The notes: generated by a model not told the origin, from the letters alone. A stretch of 64,000 nucleotides of DNA from Providencia rettgeri (GCF_041075285.1 NZ_CP163512.1:3534001-3598000); one strand, 5' to 3'; counted from the stretch's first letter, positions 17,835-28,909 are shown. Program-made: numbers and translations.

Positions 17835-19505
17835 TTATTGCGCGTCGTTTTTATCTGCGGCTTCTAGTGTACGGTAAACATAATTCCGATAACTGTCTAA
17901 AAGCTTCTGGTCTTCGCAATCATTTAATTTGCCATCACATAAATGGCGCATTTTGATATTTGCTTCATAGAATGGAGAAACCTTTAAGTTGGCTCTTTCT
18001 AGTAAAATTCCACCTAAAAATGAAATATCTGTTAATGCACCTGTTTTGATCGCCGTGCCCGATTTTAAATTATCCCGCAGCGTAAATTGTGTTAAATAAG
18101 CAGGGGATGAAAATGGCGAATCATACTGATTTAAACTAATGCCCGGTTGATGGTCACCAAAATACAAGAACATGAGGGGGCGATCACGCTTATCAATAAA
18201 CTCGGCGAAATCGCGTATTGCACCATCGGATGCCATAATTTTTTCCATATAGTGGCTAAATTCGCCAGCGGCATCTTTATGTTTAATTTTCTCTTTTATG
18301 CCAAAATCATCACTATGCGTTTCTTTATAAGGGCCGTGCTCATACATGGTTAGTGAGAAAATAAAAACTGGCTTATCTGTTTCTTTCGCTAAGATTTCTT
18401 TGACATATTTCAGCATGTCATCCGTACTGATAGTCCATAAATTATCTTGTAATTTACCAGGGTAACCTAGCTCCTGTGGTTGAATAATTCTATCCACCCC
18501 TAATGTTTCATATGCATGACCTGAATGGTAAGCCCCTTTATTAAATGGGGTAAGCACAACAGTATAATAACCATTGGCTTTCATCTCTTTAAATAGGCTG
18601 TTTTTCAGGTTGTCGACAATAAAGTAAAACACGCCACTTTTTTGTGCGCCGAAATCATCACTATTTAACCCGGTTAAGGCGGAGAACTCGGATAACCAAG
18701 TACCGCCACCAAAGGTTTGGACTCGCATTTGACTATGGGCAACCACTCCTGCATCTTGCTGGAACATAAATAAATTAGGGAGTTTTGTACCTTCGGGTAA
18801 ATCATAAATATGCGGGTCAACTGTGGATTCTTGCAGTAATAGAACGATATCAGGTTTTTCTGATGATACATTATTTTCTAATGATACTGTCGCTGCTTTT
18901 TCAATAAAATAATCAGCGGAACCTGCAAACTCGGGGGATTTATAACTGGAGTTTTTAGCGGACATAATAATATTAGTGACCGTTCCTCGCCCTTTTGGTA
19001 ATGTTTGAGACCATCGATCATAATAATGGGCGCTGGCAAAGTCAGCACCAAAATAACCAATAATAACAAGCAACAAACCTAAGATACGTGGGAGTTTCGA
19101 TTTACTCGCCTTAATTAAACGCCAACTAATAACGCCATTAATTACTAATAAAATTAATAACCCAGCTAATGCCACAGCAGCCAACCAATAATGGCTTAAA
19201 GTCCCCATATTGGAGGTATCTGTCATGATATTAATATCAGAGAAGAAAAGCTGTTCTTTATAGTAATGGACTTTTAACTGATTTAGGAATTTTATGATAA
19301 TAAATAAAGTGCTAGTAATCGCTACAGAGAATAACCAGCGCGCAGTTAATACCATTAAAATACCGAATAAAACGGCATATACACTGACCGATATTAGCAC
19401 AGGATAAATCACGCTACCTTTCTCAAATACTAAGAAAAGAGAGCCAATAAAGATCAATGCCAGATAAAAGCCTGCAAATAACTTTTTCTTCATCAGTTTT
19501 ACCAC
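17835..19505 (-). CDS. LTA-synthase-like sulfatase-fold membrane transferase
   Basis: The 556-residue protein has about five N-terminal membrane helices (to about residue 155) and a periplasmic sulfatase-fold domain. Glu226 in LLLQEST and the probable catalytic Thr269 in GGGTWLSEFSALTG correspond to the metal and nucleophile residues of LtaS. FSLTMYEHGPY and YFGDHQPGISLN add the metal-binding His and Asp. Family members transfer phosphoglycerol or phosphoethanolamine to glycans. It stands alone between the epimerase and selB with its own terminator. Likely acts on LPS core or periplasmic glucans; the donor is unknown. N-terminal KLMKKK supports the chosen start only weakly. Confidence 0.82.
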   Translation of the reverse strand: MVKLMKKKLFAGFYLALIFIGSLFLVFEKGSVIYPVLISVSVYAVLFGILMVLTARWLFSVAITSTLFIIIKFLNQLKVHYYKEQLFFSDINIMTDTSNMGTLSHYWLAAVALAGLLILLVINGVISWRLIKASKSKLPRILGLLLVIIGYFGADFASAHYYDRWSQTLPKGRGTVTNIIMSAKNSSYKSPEFAGSADYFIEKAATVSLENNVSSEKPDIVLLLQESTVDPHIYDLPEGTKLPNLFMFQQDAGVVAHSQMRVQTFGGGTWLSEFSALTGLNSDDFGAQKSGVFYFIVDNLKNSLFKEMKANGYYTVVLTPFNKGAYHSGHAYETLGVDRIIQPQELGYPGKLQDNLWTISTDDMLKYVKEILAKETDKPVFIFSLTMYEHGPYKETHSDDFGIKEKIKHKDAAGEFSHYMEKIMASDGAIRDFAEFIDKRDRPLMFLYFGDHQPGISLNQYDSPFSSPAYLTQFTLRDNLKSGTAIKTGALTDISFLGGILLERANLKVSPFYEANIKMRHLCDGKLNDCEDQKLLDSYRNYVYRTLEAADKNDAQ

Positions 19506-19562
19506 AAGTTTAATATGATAGGTTGCTATGAGGAACCATTATAGCGCACCAAAACATTCAAT

Positions 19563-21431
19563 TTATTCAACGAAAATGCCTTTATCTCGTAAATAGTGTC
19601 CATCGCCTTTACGGCGAGTAAAACCGCTTTTATCAAAAAATTCAAGTATTTGTATCGCAAGCTTTCGGCCAATGCCTAATTTATTACGAAAATCGGCAGC
19701 AAAAATAACTTCATTTTCCAAGCAGTGACGATGGATCAGTGAGGCAAAATGGGTAATTTGTTCATGACTATAATAACGATCACGGACAATCGCCGTAATC
19801 AACCCCATTTGAGCCGCTTTTTTGAGCAAACGCCGCATGGTATCTTCTTCATGACCCGTCTCAGCCGCTAAATCACGTACCCACCAAGCTTCATTACGTG
19901 TCAATAAAGGGGAAATTTGTTGCCAGATCACTTCCTGTTGGGCATCAAAAATAAGCCCATGCTGCGGCATATGCAACCAACCGCGGGTTTGTTTGATAAC
20001 GCCATCTTCAATCAAATCATTAATCAGTTTAAAAACTAACGTATCACTCATTGAAGGCAGTGCCATGCGTTTTAAACGCGCTTTTCCAACACCAATTTGG
20101 TCGCTATGTGTTTCATTGAACTTTTCAAGAGTTTGCACTAAACGGTCTTTCGCCACTTGTGCTTTAAAAGCAGAGAGAACGCTAGTTCCAACACGTTCTG
20201 CATCTGTTTGCACTAACACATTTTCGAGTGCTTCACGGGTTAATTGCCTTGCCCAAGCATAATCTTGTAGATTTAATTCCCCTTGAGGGAGTTGTAACTT
20301 GAAATGTGTGAGTTCATCGTCTTCTTTAGACAATAAGGCTAACCAATCTAAAAATTCGGGAAGGCGCTTTCCTCGACGCGGAGAGGTTAAACGAATAACT
20401 CTCGCTCCCCCTAAAGTTTGGCGAGCGCTAATATCACGAATAATCAACCGATCATTATCTGCTAACCATAATGGAGTATCTAAGATTAACTCAGCAAGAA
20501 AGGGGGTTTCTCCTTGTTCAACCAACAAAGAAACTCGCCCAGTGATATGACTTGCTCCATGGTATAAATGAACAGGTTGCCAATGCTTAATCAGTGGATC
20601 ACACGCCAGTTCAACAATCACACGATTGGCAATAAATGCAGGTTGCTCTGCTAATAACCAATCACCACGGGTGATATCTTCTTTATCAATATCACCAGAA
20701 AGGTTTAGTGCGACACGGTCGCCTGCCTGTGCAAAGTCTGCGGCTTGGTTCTGCCGATGGATCCCTCTAACACGTACTTGCTTATCTGCACCTGTCACCC
20801 ACAAAGAACCGCCAACCTGAATTTGACCCGCAAGTGCCGTTCCCGTCACCACAATCCCTGCACCTTTGACATGGAAAACACGGTCAATCGCTAAGCGAAA
20901 ACGACGCTGTAAGTTTTCATGTGTTTCACTTTGCTGATGTCGCTGTTGCAGGTATTGGCGTAATGTATCAATACCGCGTCCATCTTGGGTCGAGGTGATA
21001 AATAAAGCTGCATCAGGCCAACCTTGTCGAGATAGCTCAGTTTTAACCTCTTCAGCTACCTGCTCAATACGTTGCTGATTAACTCGATCTGCCTTAGTTA
21101 AAATAACGGTAATATTTTGGCAACCTGCAAACCTAAGAATAGACAAGTGTTCAAGTGTTTGGGCCATCACGCCATCATCACACGCAACAACAAGGAGTGC
21201 ATGGTTGATTCCACCAATTCCTGCCAACATATTGGCTAAGAATTTTTCATGCCCTGGGACATCAATAAAACCGACTGCACTACCATCAGGTTGTGGCCAA
21301 TAAGCGTAGCCCAAATCGATAGTCATTCCGCGTTTCTTCTCTTCAGGAAGATGAGCGGTATTTACACCTGTAATCGCTTGAATTAATGATGTTTTACCAT
21401 GGTCAACATGGCCTGCAGTTGCAAAAATCAT
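19563..21431 (-). CDS. selB: Selenocysteine-specific elongation factor SelB
   Basis: SelB carries selenocysteinyl-tRNA to UGA codons marked by a SECIS hairpin. The 622-residue protein has the GTPase motifs [11 protein letters not shown] (6-16), [13 protein letters not shown] and LTKAD, the EF-Tu-like beta domains, then C-terminal winged helices (about 370-622; for example [24 protein letters not shown] and [24 protein letters not shown]) that bind the SECIS. It overlaps the selA stop by four bases. With SelA it serves the UGA codon of fdoG at 37.0 kb. The selC tRNA is not in this window. Confidence 0.96.
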   Translation of the reverse strand: MIFATAGHVDHGKTSLIQAITGVNTAHLPEEKKRGMTIDLGYAYWPQPDGSAVGFIDVPGHEKFLANMLAGIGGINHALLVVACDDGVMAQTLEHLSILRFAGCQNITVILTKADRVNQQRIEQVAEEVKTELSRQGWPDAALFITSTQDGRGIDTLRQYLQQRHQQSETHENLQRRFRLAIDRVFHVKGAGIVVTGTALAGQIQVGGSLWVTGADKQVRVRGIHRQNQAADFAQAGDRVALNLSGDIDKEDITRGDWLLAEQPAFIANRVIVELACDPLIKHWQPVHLYHGASHITGRVSLLVEQGETPFLAELILDTPLWLADNDRLIIRDISARQTLGGARVIRLTSPRRGKRLPEFLDWLALLSKEDDELTHFKLQLPQGELNLQDYAWARQLTREALENVLVQTDAERVGTSVLSAFKAQVAKDRLVQTLEKFNETHSDQIGVGKARLKRMALPSMSDTLVFKLINDLIEDGVIKQTRGWLHMPQHGLIFDAQQEVIWQQISPLLTRNEAWWVRDLAAETGHEEDTMRRLLKKAAQMGLITAIVRDRYYSHEQITHFASLIHRHCLENEVIFAADFRNKLGIGRKLAIQILEFFDKSGFTRRKGDGHYLRDKGIFVE

Positions 21432-22825
21432 GAGAGTAAAACCTGTAATAATGCGTGTTCATCGTCAAGGCAACGTAGATCAAGCCACAATTTTCCCTCT
21501 TTCATCCGGCCAATTACAGGTTGAGGTAGCTTGCGCCAATGAGATGCCAACTGCTCTAATGTGCCGCCTTTGCCATTCAAAGGCGCAAAGGTAATGGCGA
21601 AACTTGGCAACCTGTCAATGGGTAATGAACCGCTACCAATTTGTGACAAGCAAGCTTCAATTTCAACGATAAACTTATCCCCATAAAACGCTTGTAAAGC
21701 CACTAGCACATTGTTTGCACTACGACGGATGGTCTCAGGATCACGGGTTAACCAACGTAACGTCGGTAAGTCATTGGTCAGTTTTTCAGGGGTAAGATAG
21801 AGTTTTAATGTGGCTTCTAATGCCGCTAGCGTCATTTTGTCGACCCGCAGTGCACGTTTTAATGGGTGTTTTTGAATGGCGTCGATCCATTTTTTCTTCC
21901 CAAGTATGATCCCCGCTTGTGGGCCACCAAGAAGCTTATCACCCGAAATAGAAACTAAATCAATGCCTTGAGCTAAATAGGTATGAGGCATAGGCTCTGC
22001 TGGCAAGCCATACGCGGTCATATCAATCATTGAACCACTGCCTAAATCAATGGCTGTGGGCAATTGATATTTCCTGCCTAATTCCGCCAGTTTATGACCT
22101 TCAACTTCAGCGGTAAAACCTTGGATGCTGTAGTTACTGGTGTGTACCTTCATTAATAATGAAGTCTGTTCATTAATCGCATTTTCATAATCACGTAAGT
22201 GAGTGCGATTAGTGGTGCCCACTTCAACCAGTTGGCAACCCGCTTGAGACATCACATCAGGCACGCGAAAAGCACCGCCAATTTCAACTAATTCACCTCG
22301 AGAAACAATCACTTGTTTCCCATTGGCCACTGTTGCAAGCAACAATAAAACCGCAGCGGCATTATTATTTACAATACAAGCATCCTCTGCTCCTGTTAGT
22401 TCGCAGAGGAGATCGGCAATCGCGCGGTCACGGTGTCCTCGCATTGCACCATCCAGAGAATATTCTAATGTGACAGGTGAACTCATCACTTGGCTAACTG
22501 CGTCAATCGCCGTTTTGGACATCACTGCTCGTCCAAGATTGGTGTGCAACACGGTTCCTGTTAGGTTAAACACATTTTTTAATGCACTTTTCCCTAACTC
22601 ATCGTGGCGTCGTGCTAACTCTTTTAGCCAATCTGTGTGCCATTCGGGTAATTTACCTTGCTGTGAAATACACTTTCGCGCTTGTTCCTGCATTTCACGT
22701 AAGCACGTGGTAACCCAATGCAACCCCGACTGCTCAACGCATATTTGCACTTCATCGAGCTGTAATAGTTTGTCGACTGCGGGTAATTGTCGATATAACG
22801 CTAAGTTTGCTTCCACCATAGTCAC
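21428..22825 (-). CDS. selA: L-seryl-tRNA(Sec) selenium transferase
   Basis: A PLP enzyme that converts seryl-tRNA(Sec) to selenocysteinyl-tRNA with selenophosphate. Key features: [15 protein letters not shown] (86-100), the [19 protein letters not shown] segment, [17 protein letters not shown] and the PLP lysine Lys297 in [12 protein letters not shown]. The longest frame begins at a GTG; ATG two codons in would give 463 residues, as in E. coli, and either start is possible. It is 16 bases downstream of fdhE and overlaps selB by four bases, an fdhE-selA-selB operon. Direct functional partner of the selenoprotein FdoG encoded about 11 kb away. Confidence 0.96.
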   Translation of the reverse strand: MTMVEANLALYRQLPAVDKLLQLDEVQICVEQSGLHWVTTCLREMQEQARKCISQQGKLPEWHTDWLKELARRHDELGKSALKNVFNLTGTVLHTNLGRAVMSKTAIDAVSQVMSSPVTLEYSLDGAMRGHRDRAIADLLCELTGAEDACIVNNNAAAVLLLLATVANGKQVIVSRGELVEIGGAFRVPDVMSQAGCQLVEVGTTNRTHLRDYENAINEQTSLLMKVHTSNYSIQGFTAEVEGHKLAELGRKYQLPTAIDLGSGSMIDMTAYGLPAEPMPHTYLAQGIDLVSISGDKLLGGPQAGIILGKKKWIDAIQKHPLKRALRVDKMTLAALEATLKLYLTPEKLTNDLPTLRWLTRDPETIRRSANNVLVALQAFYGDKFIVEIEACLSQIGSGSLPIDRLPSFAITFAPLNGKGGTLEQLASHWRKLPQPVIGRMKEGKLWLDLRCLDDEHALLQVLLS

Positions 22826-22841
22826 GATTCTCTTTTACTGC

Positions 22842-23777
22842 TTATTTTTCGCCGGGAAAAAGAAACGGGTTAATGCTGCTACGGGCAAAACCTTCTTCTT
22901 CCATGCGTGCATCAAGAATAATTGAGGCTAAGTCATCCGCAACAGCTTCCACTTTGGCTTCTTTTTCTTGGTAAAGAATTTTAAGATAGCTACCACAATC
23001 ACCGCAGCTTTCGGCTTTAACCGCCGCATTTTCATCATCAAGGGACCAATAGTTCAATTTGCCTGTTTGTTCACAGTTGCTGCACTTCACACGCACCATA
23101 TGCCATTCGGTTTCACATAAGTTACAGTGCAAATAACGCAGACCTTGTGAAGTCCCGATTTGGACAATGCTGGAAACTGGCATGCTATTACATACTGGGC
23201 AGAAGTGGCGATGATCGCCGTGTTCTGCGCGAGCTTTACCCGGAATACTTGCCGCCATTTGCGCCCAATAAACAGAAAGCGCCGCCCAAATAAACATTGA
23301 TTTATCCGCAGGGACTTTTTCAAATTGTTCGTTTAATAACGCAGTCGCCATGGTTTCTAATTCGTTTTCAGATGCTTTATCCAGATTTTCAAGCGCAGGG
23401 CGTACAGATTCAGGCACAACTGGCATTAACTCAGCAATAATTGATTTTAATAATTTGTGCCAATGGGTTGTACGAAGCAGCGTTTTTGCATCTAAAGGAG
23501 GTTGATTAGTGTTTATTGAACGTTCTAAAACCGCAGCCATATCAATATCTAATGGATTATCATGCTGTGCATTGTGTTGTGCTGTCGCGACTTCAGCAGC
23601 AAAATTAAGATAATCTGCAAAAGGATGCTCACCAATGCCAAGTTCTTTCAATCTTTCTGCTCGACGTTGATATAAGTTTTTTAAGTTAGGGAACAAAACT
23701 GGCGGAATAAAACCAATGCCTTTTTCTTTTAATCTTTCTTGTCCTAACTCTTCTTTAGGAACGATACGAATACCCAT
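22842..23777 (-). CDS. fdhE: Formate dehydrogenase accessory protein FdhE
   Basis: FdhE is a rubredoxin-like cytosolic factor needed for assembly of respiratory formate dehydrogenases. The 311-residue protein contains four cysteine pairs: CPVC (about 193-196), CNLC with [15 protein letters not shown] and CGDC in the C-terminal half, which bind iron in the family. The N-terminus carries RIVPKEELG typical of FdhE. In E. coli fdhE lies directly after fdoI; here it heads fdhE-selA-selB and is separated from fdoI by about 9 kb. The gene therefore needs its own promoter, in the 580 bases upstream, but I could not pick one out confidently. Confidence 0.95.
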   Translation of the reverse strand: MGIRIVPKEELGQERLKEKGIGFIPPVLFPNLKNLYQRRAERLKELGIGEHPFADYLNFAAEVATAQHNAQHDNPLDIDMAAVLERSINTNQPPLDAKTLLRTTHWHKLLKSIIAELMPVVPESVRPALENLDKASENELETMATALLNEQFEKVPADKSMFIWAALSVYWAQMAASIPGKARAEHGDHRHFCPVCNSMPVSSIVQIGTSQGLRYLHCNLCETEWHMVRVKCSNCEQTGKLNYWSLDDENAAVKAESCGDCGSYLKILYQEKEAKVEAVADDLASIILDARMEEEGFARSSINPFLFPGEK

Positions 23778-24234
23778 TGCATTCTCTCTTTTCTATTTTT
23801 TATAACGACTATTCCCGAAAAATGGTCAACCACTTTCCCGAAGCGTCTTTGCTCATCATATTTTATCTCTAATGTTCAGGATAAAACAAAAGTAGCCTTG
23901 AGGCTACTCCAGGCCTTGATTTATCCAGCGCAATAACCCATGGTAGATCAAGGTAAATGTAAATCAGCATGATGATTCATTTATTTGATATAAAAAATTT
24001 GTTATCACTAGGATAAAAATTTATATCTCATCAATCAAAGAGGTTAACACTGAGATTACGACAATAAAGAGTTCGCGCTAGCAATAGCTAATTTGCCCAA
24101 TATTGTGGCATTAACTTATTATAATAATCCGTGTTTTTAGTGGCGATGTTTAGTTAAAATAAACAAACATATTCAAGTAATAGCGCATGAATATATTGTG
24201 GAAAAATGGAATATAAAAAGCATTATTAGTCAAT

Positions 24235-24271
24235 AAATTACGCAACTAAATTGTATTTAGTCGCGTAATTT
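24235..24271 (-). terminator. Inverted repeat downstream of uxuA, possible terminator
   Basis: AAATTACGC-A-ACTAAAT pairs with ATTTAGT-C-GCGTAATTT around a three-base loop; 16 of 17 positions pair. There is an AT-rich tail on both sides. It is the best terminator candidate for the gntR-uxuA transcript, about 90 bases past the stop. Confidence 0.5.
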
Positions 24272-24311
24272 TGAAATAACAGTTTTCCTTTTTAGAAGCT
24301 ATAACTGTTCC

Positions 24312-24334
24312 TTTGGTATAATGGAAATACCAAA
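24312..24334. repeat. Inverted repeat TTTGGTAT / ATACCAAA next to uxuA
   Basis: Eight-base perfect arms with a seven-base loop lie 26 bases past the uxuA stop. The arms contain TTGGT and ACCAA, the half-sites of the operator array in the divergent promoter at 26.4 kb, though with wider spacing. Confidence 0.4.
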
Positions 24335-24359
24335 TAAAAGATCGTTCTAATTTTAAAAA

Positions 24360-25553
24360 TTAAACTTTTAGTAATTCAGGGTAGTACATCCGTTTAAGAG
24401 CTAACTCTAACCCTCTAACTTCTGCTAAGCCTTTTAAACGCCCTATTGCCGAGTAACCGGGATTTGTAACTTTTTTCAAGTCATCCAATATTTGGTGCCC
24501 ATGGTCTGGTCGCATTGGAATTGGTGGTAAACCCGCCATGTGACGTTTTTGTTCAATCGCTAAAATCGCTTTAACAACCTCAAACATATCTACATCACCC
24601 GCGATATGGTTACCTTCATGGAAAGTATTTGGGTTTTCTTCTCTCACTGTTGAACGCAAATGCGTAAAGTGAATACGATCTCCAAATGTATTAATCATTT
24701 TTACAAGGTCGTTATCTGCACGGACACCATATGAACCAGTACACATGGTGAAACCATTATGAATACTGTCACAACTTTCTTTAATAAACTGCATGTCTTC
24801 AATCGTTGAAACAATACGTGGCAGACCTAAAATAGGACGTGGTGGGTCGTCAGGATGAATGGCTAATACAACATTTTCTTCCTCACAGACAGGAACGATT
24901 TTCTGCAAGAAATAACGTAAATTTTCGCGTAATTGGTTTTTATCAATATCATTATACAATGCTAATCGGTCACGGAATTGATCTAATGTATACCCTTCTT
25001 CTGCCCCCGGTAGCCCTGCAATGATCGTTTTAATTAAATTATCGATATCGTCTGATGACATCGCTGCATAATATTCAGCGGCCTCTTTCACTTCTTGTTC
25101 TGAATAACTCGACGCTGCATTTTCACGTTTTAAAATATGAATTTCAAACGCTGCAAACGCAATGTTATCAAAACGCAACGCTTTAGAGCCATCTGGAAGC
25201 GTGTAACCAAGATCAGTACGGGTCCAATCTAAAATAGGCATAAAGTTGTAGCAAATTGTTTTAATGCCGCATGATGCTAAATTACGAATACTTTGCTGGT
25301 AGTTTTGAATATATTTTTCAAAATCACCCTGCTGGGTTTTAATATCTTCGTGAACAGGAATGCTTTCAACAACAGACCAAACTAAGCCTGCTTCCTCAAT
25401 GATAGCCTTACGCTTTAATATTTCCTCAACACTCCAAACTGCACCGTTTGGGATATGATGGAGCGCAGAGACGATCCCTGTCGCCTCGGCTTGCCTTGCA
25501 TCACTTAAAGAAACTGGGTCATTCGGTCCATACCAACGCCACGTATGCTCCAT
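24360..25553 (-). CDS. uxuA: Mannonate dehydratase UxuA
   Basis: UxuA removes water from D-mannonate to give 2-keto-3-deoxy-D-gluconate, in hexuronate breakdown. The 397-residue TIM-barrel protein starts [22 protein letters not shown] and shows the family blocks [47 protein letters not shown] and MRPDHGHQI, including His and Asp residues for the metal. It follows its GntR regulator by 17 bases. UxuB, at the far end of the divergent operon, makes its substrate. The unrelated dehydratase RspA nearby may catalyse the same step, an apparent redundancy. Confidence 0.95.
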   Translation of the reverse strand: MEHTWRWYGPNDPVSLSDARQAEATGIVSALHHIPNGAVWSVEEILKRKAIIEEAGLVWSVVESIPVHEDIKTQQGDFEKYIQNYQQSIRNLASCGIKTICYNFMPILDWTRTDLGYTLPDGSKALRFDNIAFAAFEIHILKRENAASSYSEQEVKEAAEYYAAMSSDDIDNLIKTIIAGLPGAEEGYTLDQFRDRLALYNDIDKNQLRENLRYFLQKIVPVCEEENVVLAIHPDDPPRPILGLPRIVSTIEDMQFIKESCDSIHNGFTMCTGSYGVRADNDLVKMINTFGDRIHFTHLRSTVREENPNTFHEGNHIAGDVDMFEVVKAILAIEQKRHMAGLPPIPMRPDHGHQILDDLKKVTNPGYSAIGRLKGLAEVRGLELALKRMYYPELLKV

Positions 25554-25570
25554 GAGTACTTCTCCTTCAC

Positions 25571-26317
25571 TTATTCAAAAATAGTCTGATAAGGAATTGT
25601 TTCAAATAAATAACCATCAAAATTGGGGTCATCAAAATCTGAAAGCTGCATTAGAGTATTTTTGACATTCTCTAAGTGTTGCCACATCTCTTTTTTCGCC
25701 AATTCAGGGTCACGCTTTTGTAGTGCATTTAAAATATTTTCATGATCAATCAACCACTTCTTGCGATAAGTCGTGTTATCGATATGCTCATGTAACTTGT
25801 CCCACATTGGGCTATTTCGTCTGACAGACCAAATATCATCAATAATCTTTGCCATCATGTCATTTTTGCTTGCTCGAGCAATTAGCACATGAAATTTATG
25901 ATCATTTTCATCGTCACTTTTATTTTGAGCGACTTTAATTCGCTCATCTTCAAGCAAGGCTCGGATTTCTTGGATATCCGCTTTAGTTGCAGATAACGCA
26001 GCACAAGCCGCAATCGCACTTTCAATCACTTGCCGAGCTTGCAAGATCTCGAAAGGACCGTGATCGATGTTCTTTACTTCCTCAATCAATGAATCTGGAT
26101 GATTAATCACATAAACTCCAGACCCCTTCTTGATAGAAACCAGTTTTTCAATTTCCAGCATGATAAGCGCTTCACGTACCAATGAGCGACTAACATCATA
26201 TTTTTTAGCGATCTCACGTTCTGGCATTAAACGACTTCCTATCGGATATTCGCCAGAAGCAATGAGCTCTTTTAACTGCTGACCTAGGTACTGGTACGAG
26301 CGGTATTGAGTATTCAT
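25571..26317 (-). CDS. GntR/FadR-family regulator of the sugar-acid cluster (UxuR/ExuR-like)
   Basis: A 248-residue regulator from the ATG at 26317; a TTG four codons upstream is possible but less likely. The N-terminal winged helix ([56 protein letters not shown]) is followed by a FadR-type FCD helical domain with the late [20 protein letters not shown] segment. This architecture is shared by UxuR and ExuR, which respond to fructuronate or mannonate. It is cotranscribed with uxuA and faces rspA across a promoter region with repeated TTGGT-NN-ACCAA sites, making it their likely repressor. Confidence 0.88.
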   Translation of the reverse strand: MNTQYRSYQYLGQQLKELIASGEYPIGSRLMPEREIAKKYDVSRSLVREALIMLEIEKLVSIKKGSGVYVINHPDSLIEEVKNIDHGPFEILQARQVIESAIAACAALSATKADIQEIRALLEDERIKVAQNKSDDENDHKFHVLIARASKNDMMAKIIDDIWSVRRNSPMWDKLHEHIDNTTYRKKWLIDHENILNALQKRDPELAKKEMWQHLENVKNTLMQLSDFDDPNFDGYLFETIPYQTIFE

Positions 26318-26325
26318 ATATATAT

Positions 26326-26337
26326 ACAACGCGTTGT
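26326..26337. promoter_or_regulatory. 12-bp palindrome just before the GntR regulator start
   Basis: ACAACGCGTTGT is perfectly self-complementary and ends nine bases before the regulator ATG. It occupies the usual ribosome-site position, and no clear Shine-Dalgarno sequence is seen. It could be a separate operator or an early-transcript hairpin. Confidence 0.4.
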
Positions 26338-26384
26338 CGAATTAAATTTAGTTCTTCCACTGTAGATTATCGTCACCAACAATA

Positions 26385-26577
26385 ATGGTCAACCAATTTA
26401 TGCATTATTTTACGTAAACAAGTTAACCAATTTGTGATCCCCTTCACTTATTGTTGGCTTTTTAGTCATTGTTTTTTGATTTTTTGGTTGATAGAGTGAA
26501 AAAAAGATAATTTGGTTGACCAATGATTAAACCAATTAATAATTTATACTGATTTGGTTGATCAGTTGGTCAACAAG
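26385..26577. promoter_or_regulatory. Array of TTGGT-NN-ACCAA operators between uxu and rsp operons
   Basis: One perfect site, TTGGTTGACCAA, lies at 26512-26523. A near-perfect ATGGTCAACCAA lies at 26385-26396. Degenerate copies TTGGTTGATCAG (26554-26565) and TTGGTCAACAAG (26566-26577) abut the rspA start, and single half-sites occur at 26426-26430, 26484-26488 and 26531-26535. The dyad is of the UxuR/ExuR type (TTGGTATACCAA), so the adjacent regulator probably controls both directions. Confidence 0.75.
26433..26448. promoter_or_regulatory. CRP site in the uxu-rsp divergent promoter
   Basis: TGTGATCCCCTTCACT matches TGTGA-N6-TCACA at nine of ten positions. Its central position between the two operons suggests cAMP-CRP activation of sugar-acid use. 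Confidence 0.65.
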
Positions 26578-26580
26578 AAT

Positions 26581-27810
26581 ATGGACATGGCAAGAATGAA
26601 AATTGTAAGCGCTGAAGTATTTGTATGTAGCCCCGGTCGAAATTTTGTGACACTAAAGATTACCACCGATGAAGGTATATATGGATTAGGTGATGCGACC
26701 CTCAATGGTCGTGAACTCTCCGTGGTTTCATACCTAAAGGATCATTTATGTCCCCAACTGATTGGTCGTGACCCACACAAAATAGAAGATATTTACCAAT
26801 TTTTTTACAAAGGAGCCTACTGGCGTAGAGGCCCCGTTACGATGTCCGCTATTTCGGCTATCGACATGGCTTTATGGGATATTAAAGGAAAAATTGCTAA
26901 CTTACCGGTGTACCAATTATTAGGTGGAGCCTCTCGTGAAGGCGTCATGGTCTATTGCCATACAACGGGTAAAGACATTCCTGAAGCTTTAGATAATTAC
27001 GCAAAATATAAAGAAAAAGGCTTTAAAGCTATTCGCGTGCAATGCGGGATCCCAGGTATGGCAACTACCTATGGTCAAAGCAAAGGGCAAAATCTTGCTT
27101 ATGAGCCAGCCACTAAAGGCCACCATCCAGAAGAACAATTTTGGTCAACCGAAAAATACCTTGATTTTATGCCAAAACTGTTTGAAGCCGTTCGTAATAA
27201 GTACGGCTTTAATGAACACCTCTTACACGATATCCATCACCGATTAACACCAATTGAAGCAGCTCGCTTTGGTAAACGCATTGAAGATGCACGTTTATTT
27301 TGGATGGAAGACCCAACACCAGCGGAAAACCAATCCTGCTTTAGGCTGATCCGCCAGCACACAGTTACTCCAATCGCTGTTGGCGAAATTTTCAATAGTA
27401 TTTGGGACTGCAAACAATTAATCGAAGAACAACTTATCGACTATATCCGCACCACTATTACCCATGCGGGTGGTATCACAGGTATGCGTCGAATCGCAGA
27501 TTTCGCCTCACTTTATCAAGTTAGAACAGGCTCTCATGGTCCATCTGATCTATCCCCTATTTGTCACGCTGCTGCTCTGCACTTTGACCTCTGGGTGCCA
27601 AACTTTGGCGTACAAGAATTTATGGGGTACTCCGAAGAAATGCTCTCCGTCTTTAGTCCAAATTGGACATTTAAGGACGGCTACATGCATCCAAGTGATA
27701 AGCCCGGTCTAGGTATCGATTTTGATGAAAAATTGGCAGCGAAATACCCGTACAACCCAGCTTACCTGCCTATTGCACGTCTTGAAGACGGCACTTTATG
27801 GAATTGGTAA
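26581..27810 (+). CDS. rspA: D-mannonate dehydratase of the enolase superfamily (RspA/ManD)
   Basis: The protein (409 residues from this ATG) is nearly collinear with E. coli RspA, from [10 protein letters not shown] to [13 protein letters not shown]. It shows enolase-superfamily features: [47 protein letters not shown] and [11 protein letters not shown], which carry the metal-binding acidic residues and catalytic His. RspA/ManD enzymes dehydrate D-mannonate, some with low efficiency. E. coli RspA begins at the M equivalent to base 26596; ATGs at 26581 and 26587 are both possible and the ribosome site is weak. It heads the rspAB-MFS-uxuB transcript. Confidence 0.92.
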   Translation: MDMARMKIVSAEVFVCSPGRNFVTLKITTDEGIYGLGDATLNGRELSVVSYLKDHLCPQLIGRDPHKIEDIYQFFYKGAYWRRGPVTMSAISAIDMALWDIKGKIANLPVYQLLGGASREGVMVYCHTTGKDIPEALDNYAKYKEKGFKAIRVQCGIPGMATTYGQSKGQNLAYEPATKGHHPEEQFWSTEKYLDFMPKLFEAVRNKYGFNEHLLHDIHHRLTPIEAARFGKRIEDARLFWMEDPTPAENQSCFRLIRQHTVTPIAVGEIFNSIWDCKQLIEEQLIDYIRTTITHAGGITGMRRIADFASLYQVRTGSHGPSDLSPICHAAALHFDLWVPNFGVQEFMGYSEEMLSVFSPNWTFKDGYMHPSDKPGLGIDFDEKLAAKYPYNPAYLPIARLEDGTLWNW

Positions 27811-27834
27811 TTTTTAAATAATTCGGAGTTAAAT

Positions 27835-28848
27835 ATGAAAGCAGTAGTGATTAAAGAACCTAATACTTTATTGATAGAAGAACGTTCGATTCCAGAACCT
27901 GCTGAAAATCAAGTCCAAATCAAAGTCCGCTTAGCGGGTATTTGTGGCTCAGACAGTCATATCTATCGCGGTCATAATCCATTTGCCAAATACCCTCGCG
28001 TCATCGGTCATGAATTTTTTGGTGTGATTGAAAAAGTGGGTAGCGGTGTAGATAGCAAACGTATCGGCGAGCGAGTCTCTATCGACCCTGTACTCAGTTG
28101 CGGTCATTGTTATCCTTGCTCAATTGGTAAACCAAATGTTTGTGAAACACTAGAAGTCTTAGGTGTTCATACTGATGGTGGTTTTACTGAATATGTCACT
28201 GTACCTGCAGCCAATGCCTATACCATTCCTGATTCAATTAGTGATGAATGCGCAGTCACTGTTGAACCCTACTCTATCGCGGCGAATGTAACGTCTCATG
28301 TTCACCCAACCAAAGACGATGTAGCCTTAGTGTATGGCGCGGGTACTATTGGGTTAACCTGTGCACAAGTTTTAAAAGGTGTTTACCAAGTCAAAACCTT
28401 AATTGTGGTTGACCGCGTTGTTGAGCGCTTAGCGAGAGCGACTGCTTGTGGGGCAGATATCGTAATTGATAACTCACAAATACCGCTTCCCGAGCAACTC
28501 AAAGCCTTAAACCTACGCCCAACAATTGTATTAGATGCGGCTTGTCATCCGGCTATTTTGCAAGAAGCAATTTTGATTGCATCTCCCGCAGCGAGAGTAT
28601 CAATTATGGGATTCTCGAGTGAGCCTAGCTCCGTGACACAACAGAGCATTACCAGTAAAGAGATTGCCCTATTCTCTTCACGACTAAATGCCAAAAAATT
28701 CCCAGAGGTGATTAGCTGGATTGAGTCTAAAAAAATTGACCCAACGAAAATCTTAACTCATCAGTACCCATTCACTGAAGCGCAAGAGGCTATCTTAACC
28801 TTTGAAAAAGATCAGAAGACCTGCTGTAAAATTCTTTTAACCTTTTAA
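27835..28848 (+). CDS. rspB: Zinc-dependent sugar-acid dehydrogenase RspB
   Basis: A 337-residue medium-chain alcohol dehydrogenase. Zn catalytic ligands lie in GICGSDSHIYRGH (about 36-48) and GHEFFGVIEKVG, structural Zn cysteines in CGHCYPCSIGKPNVC, and an NAD motif in VYGAGTIGLTCAQVL. RspB-type enzymes next to D-mannonate dehydratases have been linked to oxidation of L-gulonate to D-fructuronate, which UxuB then reduces to D-mannonate. The presence of uxuB and uxuA in the same locus fits this pathway. It follows rspA by 24 bases with GGAGTT as ribosome site. Confidence 0.9.
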   Translation: MKAVVIKEPNTLLIEERSIPEPAENQVQIKVRLAGICGSDSHIYRGHNPFAKYPRVIGHEFFGVIEKVGSGVDSKRIGERVSIDPVLSCGHCYPCSIGKPNVCETLEVLGVHTDGGFTEYVTVPAANAYTIPDSISDECAVTVEPYSIAANVTSHVHPTKDDVALVYGAGTIGLTCAQVLKGVYQVKTLIVVDRVVERLARATACGADIVIDNSQIPLPEQLKALNLRPTIVLDAACHPAILQEAILIASPAARVSIMGFSSEPSSVTQQSITSKEIALFSSRLNAKKFPEVISWIESKKIDPTKILTHQYPFTEAQEAILTFEKDQKTCCKILLTF

Positions 28849-28909
28849 TTTAATTAAAAAAATAAATCCGATTTTGGATACTACCCGACGTGATTAATAG
28901 GATAATAAT

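Larger units (their letters stand above)
23778..24359. other. Gene-free spacer with several inverted repeats
   Basis: This 582-base AT-rich stretch holds no credible gene. It contains a short GTAGCC/GGCTAC hairpin at about 23893-23910, then three inverted repeats close to the uxuA end (24235-24271, 24279-24309, 24312-24334). The promoter for fdhE-selAB should lie at its left end. It is also the left boundary of the uxu/rsp module. Confidence 0.5.
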
